Origin: Tetmemena sp. SeJ-2015
Lineage: Eukaryota > Ciliophora > Spirotrichea > Sporadotrichida > Oxytrichidae
Direction of reading: 5' to 3'
Length of the DNA: 64,000 nucleotides
Assembly: GCA_027382625.1 (NCBI GenBank)
Contig: JAJKFJ010021099.1
Coordinates: 55,500 to 119,499, forward strand
Positions 19,311 through 31,531 of the stretch are shown here, in pieces. Each line of letters starts with the position of its first letter. The first letter of the stretch is position 1. The translations under genes and the position numbers were made by a program. The notes beneath the pieces were generated by a model. The model saw only the letters and a list, made by a program, of their open reading frames with translations, made no database searches and was not told the origin of the DNA.

Positions 19311-22300
19311 TCATTGCATTTATTCCTAATTTTGCTGTTCTTACTGTAGCTATTGCGATTGTTGGTCCTCCTCCTGGTCCAGGTTTTGATTTTGGAAAAA
19401 AAAGTACTCGTACATGATAGTTTGGCTTTATAGGACTACGTTGGTAACCATTTTGAGCATCTCCTTGAAGTTGCTGTGCACTGAGGTAAGTTAAACACGT
19501 TCTAGTTTTTGCGTTTCAATACTCCAAATAAGTCCATACTAGAATGAAATAAACTTAAGAACTGTCTTACGCATCCTCTTTATGGCCGAGAGCAAGGGAG
19601 CTGTAGTAGTACATCTTAATGAGTTCGAAAGAAAGTAAATTCCATTCACCTTTTCTATTCCCCTGTTTCTATCCATCTAAATCGAAATTTAAGATGATAA
19701 AAATGATAGGTAGATTACATCGAGTGAGATCTCCCTCACGAAGTCCTTGCCTTATTTGTCCTCAAGTAGTACTGACTGCTGAGAGTGGAACAGCAGTCCG
19801 AAACAGTTCTTTTTCAGCAACTATAATATCGAATTTAGTATTCTTAATATGCTAGTCTATTTAAAACTAGAATTGAGCCATGGAAGTATACTTTAAATGA
19901 GTCAAATTTAAAAATAAAGCTGGCTTGGATATTTTATCTGGATTGGGAGTGCCATCTTCATTGAAGTAGTTCTATGATGTTTCCATTAAACAATAGTAAA
20001 AAAAATTGAAATTAAGACTATTAAATGCAGTTAGTTCCATGAAGTTGATGATTTCGATGAGGACCTTGCCTTCCCTCATAAATACTAGAATTTGCTTATC
20101 ATCTTCAGAAGTCAGGCTCTCCATTTCAAATGCCATCGGATCCTATATCATCTTTAAAAATAAGCAAAATACTTAAAGATAATAATAGCTAGTATACAAA
20201 TTAATTAAAATTTACAATTTTTTATATTAGATTTGATATACTCAAGAACTCATTTCTATAATTCCTTTGAGATATTTTTTTAAAAAAATAAAAAGCACTT
20301 TCATCTGTAAATACTTCTTATGTAAAAATTATGATGGAAAAATTATGGCTTCTTAAAAATTATTGCATTTTTACGCTAATCTTTTAAATGGTCTGGCTTT
20401 GTCTCAGCTCTGTTCTATTTTTCAGGACAGATAATTAAGCTAATAAGACACGAAATATTTGAAGATTTTGCGAGACTTAGTTTCCCATCCACAATCAGTT
20501 TCCTTGCCAGCTCGTTTTAGTAGTAGTGTGCACTCTTAAAGTCCTGTTCTCTGAAGAGCATGTTTATCACATCAATTGCAGATAGTTCTTCCTTGCCCAT
20601 GCCCATTACTTGCTGCTGAATGTTTGCCTGTGCTCTAGTCAAGTCTTGATTCTCATCTATGATTTTCCATAATAATCAACCACGAAAAGCACATTCTCAT
20701 TTTTACACTTTATGATTTCAAAAGGAGCGGGATGCAAGGAAAGATCTAAACTCAGGAACTGCTCTCTCGTCTTGTAATCGTTCTCATAAATCAGCTCCTC
20801 AGCAATAAATCGCACTCTATGAATGAATATACATTTTCTTACAATCTACTTCAGGAACTTCTGATGAATCTGCTCATGGAAGTAGTGAGCAGTGAGTGAG
20901 TTCACAGTCTTGATGTGCTGCACATTCTTAATTCCCTTGAAGCAATCCGTGTATGCTCTAATCTGAGCCTCCTCTCCGACTAGCAGTGAGATGTAGTTTA
21001 TCAACTCTTCAGACTATATCGAATGTTAAAATCTTCACACCCTCTTCTACTTACTCTGTTATCTACATCTGTGAGTTCTCTGAGGTAGTTGATGTAGCTC
21101 CTGAGAATGAAGTTGTACTTCCTAATGTGATCTTGGCTCTCAGTGATTCTGCCAGTGAGCATCAGCATGATGCTGAAGTGAGAGATGAATCGCAACTTAA
21201 TCATGTTCTCGAAGTACTAGTGCTCAAGTTTAAAGATAGTCTGAGACATATAGGCCTAGCCTCTAAGTTGCTCTTTTCTCCTCTAATCAGTTTCGAATTT
21301 ATCAATCTGCTCAATCTATTACAACTTATTCGATAGAGAAGAAGTAATTGTGATTGTAATCTATTGGAAGACGTAGTTGAAGATGTTGTCCCACAGACTC
21401 ACTCCTAACTTGTCCCTCTGTGAGGCTTAGTACTGAGCGTCTCCAATCATCATTTGCAGCAACTCAAACCACTAAGAAAGTTCAATTAGACATAAAGAAG
21501 AGTCTTACTGTGATGCTAGATTTACCAGAGGCTTCTTTAGCTGATCCGAATACACCGTTCATGTTGAAGAACTGTTTGCTGTTGTCATGAACTTTAAAAT
21601 TATGAATGTATATTCTAATATGAACTTGTCTTTGCAAGTCAGCAAAGTCTTACCCATCAATCATCTCGCTGTAAAAGGTTTCAAACAATATAATTAGAGT
21701 ATTTAAACAAGTCTACCTCATCCAGATTGCTGGAATGCGCCTCCAATACCTGATTGAGAAGCATGCTTTGAGAGATAGATTTGAGCCTCGCCCACAGTTG
21801 ATCCTAGAACTTTTACTGTCTGAGTTGTGAATTGTAGGATTCATTGTTCTCTCCTTTGAGATTTCCCTCCACTCTTTAGTGAATCAAGTTCAGAGCAGTG
21901 ATTATAGCTCCTTGGTCGCCTATTTGAGAACCAATAATTCCCTACTCAAGAATCTTAAGTTCATCCTTGGTCAGTAAGTTAAAACATACAAATAGGTGAT
22001 GTTCTTAATGCGGTAGAACTAGCATGCGAAGGTTAAGAGGTTTCTATTTCCTACGACTAGGTTCGTCCTTTGGTGTTCGTCCCACTCTTAGTTGATGGCT
22101 TAGATATTTAATTCATTATCTATGACTCACAAAAAGTTTGGATATTATCTTGCTCCTCAAGGTCTTTTGCAAATAGGTCAGTAGCCTCGTCAAATTGGGA
22201 GTACTGGATGTTATCAAAGTGTGGAAGAGTTCCCGTCAATAATTATTCCTAGAAAATATAAATGCTACTTATGTCAAAAGAGTTAGGAGATCAAATCTTC

Positions 22301-23259
22301 CAATGGTGCTTAAATTCTTCTGAGCCATCAGCAGGTTTCCACTTCTCTAATAAAAGTTATAAGATGATGATGCTATTCTCAGGTAGCTAAAAACTGCTTT
22401 GAGGAGCTTAAATTCATTTTCTCTAAAGGCAGGGGTGGTTATCTTTTCGTCTGAGTCGAAATCCTCGAAACCCACTCACGTCAGTCTCTGCCTAGCTCAT
22501 CCCACTCATATTCATAGACTGCTTGCAATAATCAAAGTAAAAGTTCATCGTTAAGTAAAATGAATGGCTTGCTTGAAGAATTTATAGTGTGCTCAGTGAA
22601 GAATCTGCTATCCTCATAGGGCACTTAATAAACTGCCTCCAGCCATTTAGAAAGCCCCAGAAGAACTAGGTTCTAATGATTGCTCAGTACCTTCTGCTGC
22701 TAAAGAGTTCGCGGACTTAAAAGTAATGGAATAATATTCTATTGATAGTTAGGACAGTTGTCTTGAACTAGAGTTTTGAATTTGTGGAAAGTGGCATCAG
22801 CCTTGAGTAAATATCATTCCAGAAGAATGACAAATACATTTCTTTGGTTTGAGTTGATGGAAAATGAGCTCCCATGTTGAATACTCTTATTACAAGAGTA
22901 AGATAGTGTCTAGTGGCATGCTCTGTCTCGCCTTCTCCAGCATATTGCTCTCTCTGTAAAACTTCCTCACACTCTCAGTGAAGTTGTCAATCTTATCCTC
23001 ATTGCAAAAAAAGCTTAAATGATCACTTCAACTTTAATTTGCAAGTGTAGTCGAGCTTGCTTTGCTGATTCAGCTCTTGGAAAAGGAACCTGGTTGTGAA
23101 GAAGTTAAGCTGAGTGTTTTCATTTTCCTCTTGTTCTTGATTCATCTCACTGTCGAAGGCTTTGAACTGGAGGGGTGCCCCTAAAAGAGAGCCTCTAAGT
23201 TTGAAGGAGCTCCTGAGTGCGGAGTAGTAGAGGTTGAGGTGTGCATTAAGTGTTTCCAT
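19311..23259 (-). CDS. Large helical (solenoid-like) protein, unidentified
   Basis: Begins METLNAHLNLYYSALRSSFK at 23257-23259 and ends in a Gln-rich tail (DQEEDQQSQQLQQEQQ) at TGA 19311-19313. Recognisable coding blocks along the strand, all helical, include NFTESVRKFYRESNMLEKAR, MGAHFPSTQTKEMYLSFFWN, ENEFKLLKAVFSYLRIASSS, LTKDELKILEQGIIGSQIGD, QDQLWARLKSISQSMLLNQV and KTVNSLTAHYFHEQIHQKFL. It is broken repeatedly by IESs or introns; one pair (TTGCAA) is clear. At roughly 1,000-1,100 residues it resembles alpha-solenoid nucleoporins or transport receptors in general character, but no family-specific motif is seen. Confidence 0.55.
23002..23044 (-). other. IES, pointer TTGCAA (37 bp)
   Basis: TTGCAA at 23002-23007 and 23039-23044. 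Excision joins NQQSKLDYTC to NEDKIDNFTESV in frame. Confidence 0.82.
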
Positions 23260-23476
23260 TTCTAATCGCTCTCTTGTTAGCAATAATTAAAATAATCTCC
23301 CTATAATTTAGAGGGAAATATTTAATACACAAATCGATTGCTTTTAGTTTAATGAAGAATTTGTTAAACAGAGAGAGGGGTAATATGAATTTTTTGTGAT
23401 AATAATTTAAAGATTTGAAGTGATAAAAATTATAAACTTTTGAGATGAAAAAGTGTTTATAATTTTTAGTTTAACA

Positions 23477-23886
23477 ATGGAAAAAAGCAGTGAAGACAAC
23501 CAGCAGCCACAATTGACTTTCGACTAGCTGCTCCAAGAATCTGTAAGTTTTTTAGAAGAGGTCTATTCCGAGGTTTGTCTCAAACTTTGAATATAAGCTG
23601 GGATATTCAAATTTATGTGTAGGGGATTGAGAAGGACTTCAAAGGCTATCAAGAAGGGACATTAGGTCGAGAAATCAGACAGAGACAATAAAGTTAACAT
23701 ATAAAAGATGTTTAAGCTTATATAAGTTGCATGATTAAAGACCTACCCGAGGATTTAAATAGTTATTTACATTTAAAGTATATATAGAGAAATGACTTTA
23801 AGACATTTAAGATTTATACTTTTTAATTAGCAAATTAAGAGCTTCTAAAAGGAAGAATTAATTTATAAAAATCTTTAATTTCTTGA
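23477..23886 (+). CDS. Unidentified small protein or 5' part of the RhoGDI gene
   Basis: ATG 23477 starts MEKSSEDNQQPQLTFDQLL. A GT-AG intron (gtttgtct...gtgtag) joins FLEEVYSE to GIEKDFKGYQEGTLGREIRQ. The frame then becomes AT-rich before TGA 23884-23886. The next coding segment downstream (EDEIPDFWKSSQSV) is open into the RhoGDI start, so this may be an N-terminal extension of that gene spliced or excised at an unplaced junction. Helical and acidic; no domain recognised. Confidence 0.4.
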
Positions 23887-23999
23887 ATTTTAAAAATATA
23901 AAATATCATTGGCAATGCCAATATTATTTAGCATTAATTTTAGAGGATGAAATCCCAGATTTTTGGAAAAGTTCTTAATCCGTGCACAGATAAAATAGA

Positions 24000-24775
24000 A
24001 TGACAATCAAAGATATCGTACTCAAAGTAAGCAGCAGCAAATTAATACGAAATAATAGTCATTAAAAGTATATCTATCAGTAACTTTGATACATTTATAG
24101 GATGAGGAGGACGAATCTATGGTAAGATACAAAAGAGCCTTGCTGGGAGACCTAGCCACTAGTTTAGATCTGAATACTACAGATTAGCGTAAGATATTTA
24201 CATATGTTCAGGTCCTAAGCTTTGATATAGCCGCTCTGGTTGAAATTTTGAGCGTAGAGGTGGTTTGTGAAGACAAGCCAGAGGGAATAATAAAATTGGA
24301 TCTCAAAGAAGTAAGTGGAAAACATAATAAACATCCCCTCTCCTTGATTTTAAAATTTACTAGCTCATTTATTCAACATTATACAATAGGGTAAATCAGG
24401 TGTGTTTCAAGCAGCAGAATACACTCTAAAGCAAAGATCCACAGTTCAGATGAGAGTTCAATTTAAAGTTCATAATGATATCGTCTACGGTCTCAAATAT
24501 TGCAACGTAGTTCCATTTAATATAATTTCATGCACTCTTTCTAACTTTATTAAGTTAAGAAGAAGTCAATAGTGGTGGAGAAATATGAGGAGGTGATGGG
24601 GACATTTGCGCCCATACCTGATAAAGTCTACAGCATAGACCTGACTCCTGAGGAAACGCCGGGAGGATGGATGTACCGCGGCTAATACAAAGGCAAGAGT
24701 ATGTTTGTAGACACAGATGGCAATGTGCACATGCAGTTCGACTACACATTTAACATTAAGAAATCCTGGGAGTGA
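24000..24775 (+). CDS. Rho GDP-dissociation inhibitor
   Basis: MTIKDIVLK is joined by a GT-AG intron to DEEDESMVRYKRALLGD, the RhoGDI signature (DENDESLVRYKEALLGD in animals). There follow the beta-sandwich strands VQMRVQFKVHNDIVYGLKY, the family-typical VMGTFAPIPDKVYSIDLTPE and GGWMYRGQYKGKSMFVD, and the end FDYTFNIKKSWE at TGA 24773-24775. RhoGDI keeps prenylated Rho-family GTPases soluble in the cytosol. The start is chosen because it directly precedes the conserved N-terminal arm; the frame is open upstream. One IES (AGTT) or alternatively a GT-AG intron interrupts LKYCN. About 195 residues. Confidence 0.9.
24509..24556 (+). other. IES, pointer AGTT (44 bp), intron alternative
   Basis: AGTT at 24509-24512 and 24553-24556. 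Excision gives LKYCNVVKKKSIVVEK. Splicing gtagttcc...gttaag would also stay in frame and give YCNKKSIV. Confidence 0.65.
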
Positions 24776-24954
24776 ATACTTTCCCACTACAGAGAATAAG
24801 ATGAGAAAGTGTCTCTAATTATCGAATAGATAGCATAAATTAAGCATTCACTTACTATAGTATGTCTTGTATTAAGGATTTAAGGTTTCTTGGTTTCATA
24901 TTAAAACTTTAATTTATTCCGATAGTTGGTGACAGATAAACTTAATGGAAGAAA

Positions 24955-26819
24955 ACGAAGTCTACAATATGATGTTGAGTTTTTATGTGTAGTTATAAGG
25001 TATTTTACAAGGAGTACTTGAAGAAGAAGAGAGCATAAGAAGATCTAGAAAGGAGAAGTGAGAATCAAGTAGAGGTGGACTTTAAATAGCCTCTCTTGCG
25101 AAGAGTAAAGCTAAATGACTTGAAGTAGATTTAATCTGGCATTCTCAAAAGAAAGAAGTACTACCCGCATTCAAATATCAACTTAGATAAAAAACTATAC
25201 TATAATTTTTCTTTACGATTGTTTTCCTCTGCCTGAGGAAGGGGGAAGCATAGAGCATAGAAATAGGTTTTAAACAGGTTTGAAAAAGGACTAGTCACAA
25301 TAAAGCTTACTGGCAAGCTAAAGAAACTACAGCTCTCAAGTTAAATCACATCAAACTATTTCAAATTGTATTTAGGATATGATTGTAAACTTAAGACTCA
25401 AAGCCTGCAAACTACTACAGTCAAAGAGCACAGTCTATTCTCCAGTCTAATAGATAAACCTACTTTGAACCTCTAACGTAAAAAGATAGTCACTCTAATT
25501 TATAGCCAAAATCTCAGCTGAAGTAAAACAAGTCAACTCTTCTCTCTCACAATTATAATTCGCAAATCCATGCTAACGCTTCAGACAATAATCAAAGCAG
25601 ATTCATAACGAATAAACTTACAAGTGATAGATCTAATGGAGATTTTAAGAAAGGGATATACAATGACCCAAGTTATACATTCTAGGATGATAGCTTCCAT
25701 TAAATAAATCAAAGGGAGAGGTCTCTCAGTCATCTAGTCATGGTGGAGGAGCCTCCTATCCCACTCTAAATCAAGAAAACCAAAATCAAGCTTTCACCTT
25801 TGAAACTGCAAAGACTAAATACTTAAAAGTCAGATACTTCAAATCATAATCAAGAATCAACTTTATTTATATATTAATTTTTGAAACTCCCTTGCCAAGT
25901 CTATTTAAAAAGGACAAAAATACTAAACTAGACTTTGGAGATAAGGAACTTAAGCCCTCCGACTCTTCATTCTCTTTCTTGAGATTAAATGACTCTGCTT
26001 TAGATTCGAAGATTGATGCCATTCAGATTTTGAAATAGCTGAGGTAATAAAAAGCCAAGTAGCTAAGCAACAAAACTTTTGATGAGGGGATGGTTATTTC
26101 ATCCGCTTATTTGGATGATTTAAAACACTCTCGGAAATAAATCGGACAGAGTTTCATCCTTCCTTCTTAGGATTCCATCTTGAGTATGAATCAGCAGTTC
26201 AAAAAATTCAACCCCACTCTCTAAAGGCTTTTGGTTCCTGATGTTCTTTCGAACGAGCACCGCCTCTCGCATTTGAAGCAGAGGCATGAAGCTCATTAGA
26301 AAACCTTCTAAGAGAGGTTTACAGAGGTACAGAGAAAACTTAGCACAGACAGAGAGCAGCAGTTCATTAAATAAGTCAGCCAAAGTCAACTAAACTGTGG
26401 CCAAAATGAGAAAAAAAATGTATCATTTTCCTTTAGTTTAAGAGCTGTCTCGAAATGAAAAGGTGATGATGAAGCTAGAGAGACAAATAGAGAACGAAAG
26501 ATTCTACAGAGAGAATAATCGAATGGAGCAGAATCTCATCCTATAAAACTAGAAATACATCAAGCACTGGAATAAAATCAGTGACTAATTAAAAGTGAGA
26601 GTATTTAATTTATATTTATAAGTGAGAGATTAACGTAGGGAAGTCCACGAAAATCATAAAACAATAAATCAGTTATAAATAAATGAGCTTATATTTAATC
26701 AGAGTATTCATTTCTAAAGAATATTCATATTCAAGATTTACTAGCTCTAAATAAAATAAAGATAAGAAGGAGGATTATTGGCAGTTAGGAAATATTTCAA
26801 ATTTAAATAAAGTGATTGA
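24955..26819 (+). CDS. Coiled-coil protein, unidentified
   Basis: Begins MEENEVYNM, joined by a 19-nt GT-AG gap to IYKVFYKEYLKKKRAQEDLE. A Ser/Asn-rich disordered middle follows, then a C-terminal helical domain: RLSHLKQRHEAHQKTFQERF, TEVQRKLSTDREQQF, KVMMKLERQIENERFYREN and ISDQLKVRDQRREVHEN. A 9-bp pointer lies inside the last coil. It ends at TGA 26817-26819. Frame changes near 25230, 25860 and 26410 lie in AT-rich stretches that are probably further IESs whose pointers I could not place. It may be a cytoskeletal or basal-body structural protein; no family motif. Confidence 0.6.
26593..26628 (+). other. IES, pointer AAGTGAGAG (27 bp)
   Basis: A 9-bp repeat at 26593-26601 and 26620-26628. 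Excision joins WNKISDQLK to VRDQRREVHENHK. Confidence 0.85.
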
Positions 26820-27070
26820 TGATTTGCGTACAGCCTGTCCTTGGCTCTCACCACCTTTAATCACTTCAAATTTATTCATAACTTGATTAGAGAGCATTAT
26901 TATTCTCAATTTGTAATTTGCAAATTCATTTATAATATTTGATATTTTACTTTTTGTAATATAAAACTATACGATATATTAAATTCTTCATATTTTGTTC
27001 CTGTTTGCATCCAAACTTGTGCATGAATAAAATATAATTGCTGTATATCTCATTTTAGAATATAATTTTT

Positions 27071-27851
27071 ATGAAAAGCAAGAAATAAAGTACTAAGAAA
27101 GAGTAGAGTAGCTCTAAACCAGAGATGCAGACACAAAGCATAAAAGGGAAGTCCAGCTGTCTGAAAGGGAGAGCAGTGGAGAAATAGGGCTCCATAAATC
27201 TGTGTTCCTTCAGATCAAAGAGGGGAGCAATCAATTAGCACATCAGTCAAGATCTCACCATAAGTGTAGCTGCAAAATAAAATTACTTATTTTTAGTTTA
27301 GATTTTCATTAGAGTTGCAAACTCTGCTAAGAAGAGAGATTTAAAGTCAGCAAGCAAGGTGCAGTCCAAATCCGTAGTCTAAGAGAAGAAAGGAGAGTGA
27401 GAAGGGAGAGAAACACAAAAAGCTCAAACATTAGAATGAGTGCTATTTTTATTTAGCTTAAGGATGCAGAGGAGGTAATGAGACCACTTACTAGAGCAGA
27501 AAGATTGGAGTAAAGATCTAAACTCAAATAAACCTCGACCACATATTTAATATAAAAAATTAGTTAAAGTTTTAAAATACTTCAAAGAATAAACCATAAC
27601 TTAAGGCAAGTTTTTCTATAAAAACATATATTTTCATTGCTTGAAATGATAGAAGGCATAAAAATTAAAAACATTTTTATTCTCTTTTTATTAAAATAAA
27701 ATACTCGACTGAAAATAGATCATAGCAAAAGCCAAAAGAAGAGCAAGAAACCGATAAATCTAATAATCCCGTCAAATAAATGAGCTAACCAAAAGAACGA
27801 GTCAGTGCTAGAAGAATGAATCACACTCCAAATAATATTAAATATAATTGA
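27071..27851 (+). CDS. Small basic protein, unidentified
   Basis: ATG 27071 starts MKSKKQSTKKEQSSSKPEMQ, Lys/Ser/Gln-rich. An IES (TGCAAA) joins HISQDLTISVAA to NSAKKRDLKSASKVQ. Two further coding-like segments follow (AEEVMRPLTRAERLEQRSKL; QQKPKEEQETDKSNNPVKQM ending RVSARRMNHTPNN) before TGA 27849-27851, separated by AT-rich blocks that are probably IESs or introns. Basic, low-complexity composition suggests nucleic-acid or microtubule binding, which is inference only. Confidence 0.45.
27271..27321 (+). other. IES, pointer TGCAAA (45 bp)
   Basis: TGCAAA at 27271-27276 and 27316-27321. Excision joins SQDLTISVAA to NSAKKRDLKSA in frame. Confidence 0.75.
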
Positions 27852-28177
27852 ATTTATAAACAGATTACTTTGTTAATACATTTAAATTCTAGAATTTGAT
27901 GACATATGATTCAAATAACTTTTGAATAATTTTTCTTTAAATTATAAAATGAAAATATGGGGAAACTTCATTCTTTTTTTAATTCTAAACTTTTTTGAAG
28001 TTTATATCAAGAATGAAAATCAATTTTCAGCCGAAAAATATTTATTGTGACTGCTTTATTTAAATATAGGCTATCTGTCTAGTTTAATTTACTTAAATCA
28101 TAACCATATTTACTTGATAGATAAAAGATAACTTGAACTTGCAATTTAAAAATTGTTCATTACTCTCAAAATATTAA

Positions 28178-30720
28178 ACTCCTAATGAATTGGGCAATAA
28201 TGCCGATATCAATATAAGCTTCGAAGACCAGAAACAGGAAAAAACTTGCGGTGCTTATTAGAACTCTTATGAAGAAAATGGAGTTACTATTTAGGAATCA
28301 GTGCTACACCCTTCTCAAAATTAGTTGTAAAGGCACCAACATCAAAAATAAGAAGAAAAAAACGAAGCTGATTCTAATGGCAATGAAAATTCGGTGTAAA
28401 ATAACTTAGAACAATTCCAATAATCATTCCCACAAATATTGATTGAGGATGTCAGTCCAAGATAGCACTCTTAAATAGAAGAATAAAAGTCGTAAAGAAT
28501 CGGTTCAAATCTTGACTAAGTGAATCTCAGCAATCTCAAATTGAAAGAATTTGGATTCGGATAGCCTAAGAATATCTTCAACTCTGTAAACTCTGATTTC
28601 AATTTTGCTATCATTCGCATTTAATGAAATATGTTTCCTGTGTTCCGCATTCCAAGTCGGCAGTCATGAGGTGTCTCACATGAAAGACATTCTATTCAAG
28701 AGAAAAAGGGGGAGACCAAGCCTAAAACAAAAGATGCTGGTTACTAACATATGTGCACAATAATTTTTAAATGGAGGCATAGATTCTAATGAAACAGCAG
28801 TAATTCACCCCCTGTGATAAAGCCCAGGATTTTATGAAAAGCTCAAGAGTCTTGAAATTTGAAGATGAAGTCTCATCGATTCATGAAAGTGACAACAACG
28901 ATAAATAAGCTGCATACTATGAATATCAATCCCAAAGTGATATGAATGGAGTCGGTGAAAAGAGAAAGAATAGAGGCAAGAATCCTAAGTTGTTCTATGA
29001 TGAGTGCTAGGAAGCTAATTTTCCTGCGAAGAAGAGACAGAGATTCTCCCCGTAGAGCAAACTCAAGAGCAATTAAAGCTTTAAGTACACTAATCAGAGC
29101 TCCAACAAGAAGATTTCGTTTCAAATATGTACTCCCTCAGATAGGAACAACTGTAACACTTTTGAAGCTATGGAGGCCAATACAGTTCATACTTTCATGC
29201 CCATGGAGGCTACTGGATAATAGAGTCATCATAAAGATCAGAGTGCTTTTAAGACTCCTTCAACTAATCTGTTGTTAGGAACAGCCAAGTAATTTACTCC
29301 ATCAGGGCAGATTTTGAATTTCAATGGTGAATAAATGGCAATATCAACTTTTAACCCTGCGCTCTCTATGAGCTCTGGCGGCCACTTGAACCCATAATAG
29401 ATAGCTTAGTAGATATTGATAAAGCAGTAACTCCTGAATCCACATTTGTACAAACGTGGACCTACTAAGTACTAGAAGCCATCTGCTCTCAACTAGGGAT
29501 CAAATACAAAAGGTCACTGGACTAAGGAAGAGGACTTAATGCTTGCGGATGCAGTCAAGAAAAACGGGGGCAAGAATTGGAAGAAAATAGCTGAGGCCTT
29601 ACACGGCAGAACGGATGTTCAGTGTCTACATCGGTGGCAGAAGGTGCTCAACCCCAGCCTTGACTAAAATTTAAGTATATGTATAAATTAATTGCATCTC
29701 TTTTCGTTGAGTTGATATTTTTTATTGTCAAGGGACCTTGGACGGAGGAAGAGGATCGCTTGGTTCTTCATCTAGTGTAGAAAAATGGACCACAGAAGTG
29801 GACCCAGATTGCAGAGAATCTCCCAGGAAGAATTGGGAAGCAATGCAGAGAGAGATGGCACAACCACTTGAATCCAAGGATAAAGAAGATAGGATGGAGT
29901 CACGAGGAGGAGTGGATACTCTATTTATTCCACAGGCGTACTGGCAACAAGTGGGCAGATATCGCTAAGATCCTAGAGGGGAGAACTGATAACACAATTA
30001 AGAACCACTGGAACTCATCCATGAAGAAGAAAATTCCAGAGATGAACGCTGAATATGATAAGTACATGAATCTGTATTTCAAATAGAAGTAATCGTTAAG
30101 ATTATAGTCTATGAAAGAAAAACTTTCTGATCTTGGAATCGTGTACCAATAGAAAATATTTTGCTAATTTTGTTTTACCTTGGATCAAGCCCCTCTATCC
30201 TGGGGACCCTTCCAGCAAGCTACCAGAGAACCATAGACGATATAGAGAAGGAGTTAATGAAAGATAAAGTGGAGCAGGTGAAGTTACAAAATAGGGTTTA
30301 CTTTGAGAACAAGGCAAGAGAGCTGCTTTAAAGAGAGGAGAGTGATAGTCTTGCCTCGGCTCACTTGTTGTTTAGATCACTCAATATGGAGATAGGCAAC
30401 TAGATGATGTAGGAGAGTCCTCAGAGTGATGATGATGAGTCAGAATCCAGAGATTACTATCTGAGTAGTAATTCTAAAGAAGAACAAGAAGAAGGAGAGA
30501 AATAAATAAATGCTTTTTTTAATTAAGTTGAGAGGATGAAGGGTATACTAATGAAGAGAAGGGGACCACTAATCCTGAGAATCATGATACTATACCAGAT
30601 AATAAATTTGTAATCAAATAAAAATAAAACATGGGGTCATATTCCTTGGAGTTGAAATTTAAATCCCTATTTTTTGAATAGATTTATTAAAAATTTGAAT
30701 TAAAAGCTTAACTTTTATGA
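28178..30720 (+). CDS. Three-repeat (R1R2R3) MYB transcription factor
   Basis: Three consecutive MYB repeats with the regular Trp spacing. R1: GHWTKEEDLMLADAV, NWKKIAEALHGRTDVQCLHR. R2: GPWTEEEDRLVLHLVQKNGP, KWTQIAENLPGRIGKQCRER. R3: GWSHEEEWILYLFHRRTG, KWADIAKILEGRTDNTIKNH. This is the c-MYB/3R-MYB arrangement that binds YAACNG-type DNA and often controls cell-cycle genes. A long Asn/Gln-rich N-terminal region includes a basic patch (AKKRQRFSPQSKLKS); the tail is helical then acidic (QSDDDESESRDYYL). The exact start is unresolved, with coding clear from about 28,190. IESs fall between R1 and R2 and in the tail. The stop at 30718-30720 is the end of the last open frame. Confidence 0.88.
29660..29727 (+). 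other. IES, pointer TTG (65 bp)
   Basis: TTG at 29660-29662 and 29725-29727. Excision gives KVLNPSLVKGPWTEEED, the exact R1-R2 linker expected of a MYB protein. Confidence 0.85.
30132..30184 (+). other. IES, pointer CTTGGA (47 bp)
   Basis: CTTGGA at 30132-30137 and 30179-30184. Excision joins MKEKLSDLG to SSPSILGTLPASYQ. Confidence 0.85.
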
Positions 30721-30878
30721 AAACTCTTTTGACATTCATGAATTTTCTAGCGTTAAATTGCAAGATTCATTTTTCAATTAATAAATAAAAGAGTAATTAG
30801 TTTTAAAGTTGTTAATAAGATTTAATTAAACTAATAATTTTAGCATAATCATATTCTTGTTAAATTATGATTAATATA

Positions 30879-31226
30879 ATGACCTCAGGTGGGGTTAAGA
30901 ATAGGTAAACTTAAGAAGAGGAAATAAAGGTAGGAGAATATACCCAAGAGGGAAACTAGCTAAGCAGCGGAGCAAAGATAATTAAGAATGATTTCGAAGC
31001 TCTGCAAATCACTCTTCAAATCAGTTCCAAAGAGCTCTCTAAACTCACTCAGAAGAGTTTCAGTAGCTCAGAGCAGCAGCACAAAACTTAGAACTAGAAG
31101 TCTTCAGAGCAGGTCCAAAAATCTTATATCCACCCAGACTCTAAATCTTATTTAGTTTAGAGGAGAAGTAGTAGAAGATAGAGGGGTAACTAAATAACTC
31201 TTTAAAATACTATATAGTGGTAATGA
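30879..31226 (+). CDS. Hypothetical 115-residue protein
   Basis: An uninterrupted frame from ATG 30879 (MTSGGVKNRQTQEEEIKVGE) to TGA 31224-31226. It is Ser/Gln/Lys rich with a possible amphipathic helix (FEALQITLQISSKELSKLTQ). No IES is needed. No homologous family recognised. It could be a complete small gene or one segment of a larger one. Confidence 0.45.
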
Positions 31227-31531
31227 TTTGTCATATTAACATTAGTGAGTTAACAAATATATAATTCTTTTTATGATAAATTGTATAATAGATTTGAACT
31301 AGTTCATTTAATTTTGAATTATAATATGTATTTATGTTTTTTAATTCTGAGATTTTTTTATTAATTTAAATGAGTTTAAAATTGAGATATGTTGATTTGA
31401 GTGAGTATAGTTTATAGATCATATTATTTAGGCTAGCACTTAAGCTGTTCAGCTATTATTCATCACACAAAAACAAATAGAATTTTAATAGTTAAGAAAT
31501 ATTAAACTAGAAGGAAAATACAGAGATAATT

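Noticed and set aside
29738..29968. Plus-strand reading frame MDGGRGSLGSSSSVEKWTTE overlapping MYB repeat 2.
   Set aside because: The other frame encodes perfect MYB repeats R2 and R3; this one is an off-frame shadow.
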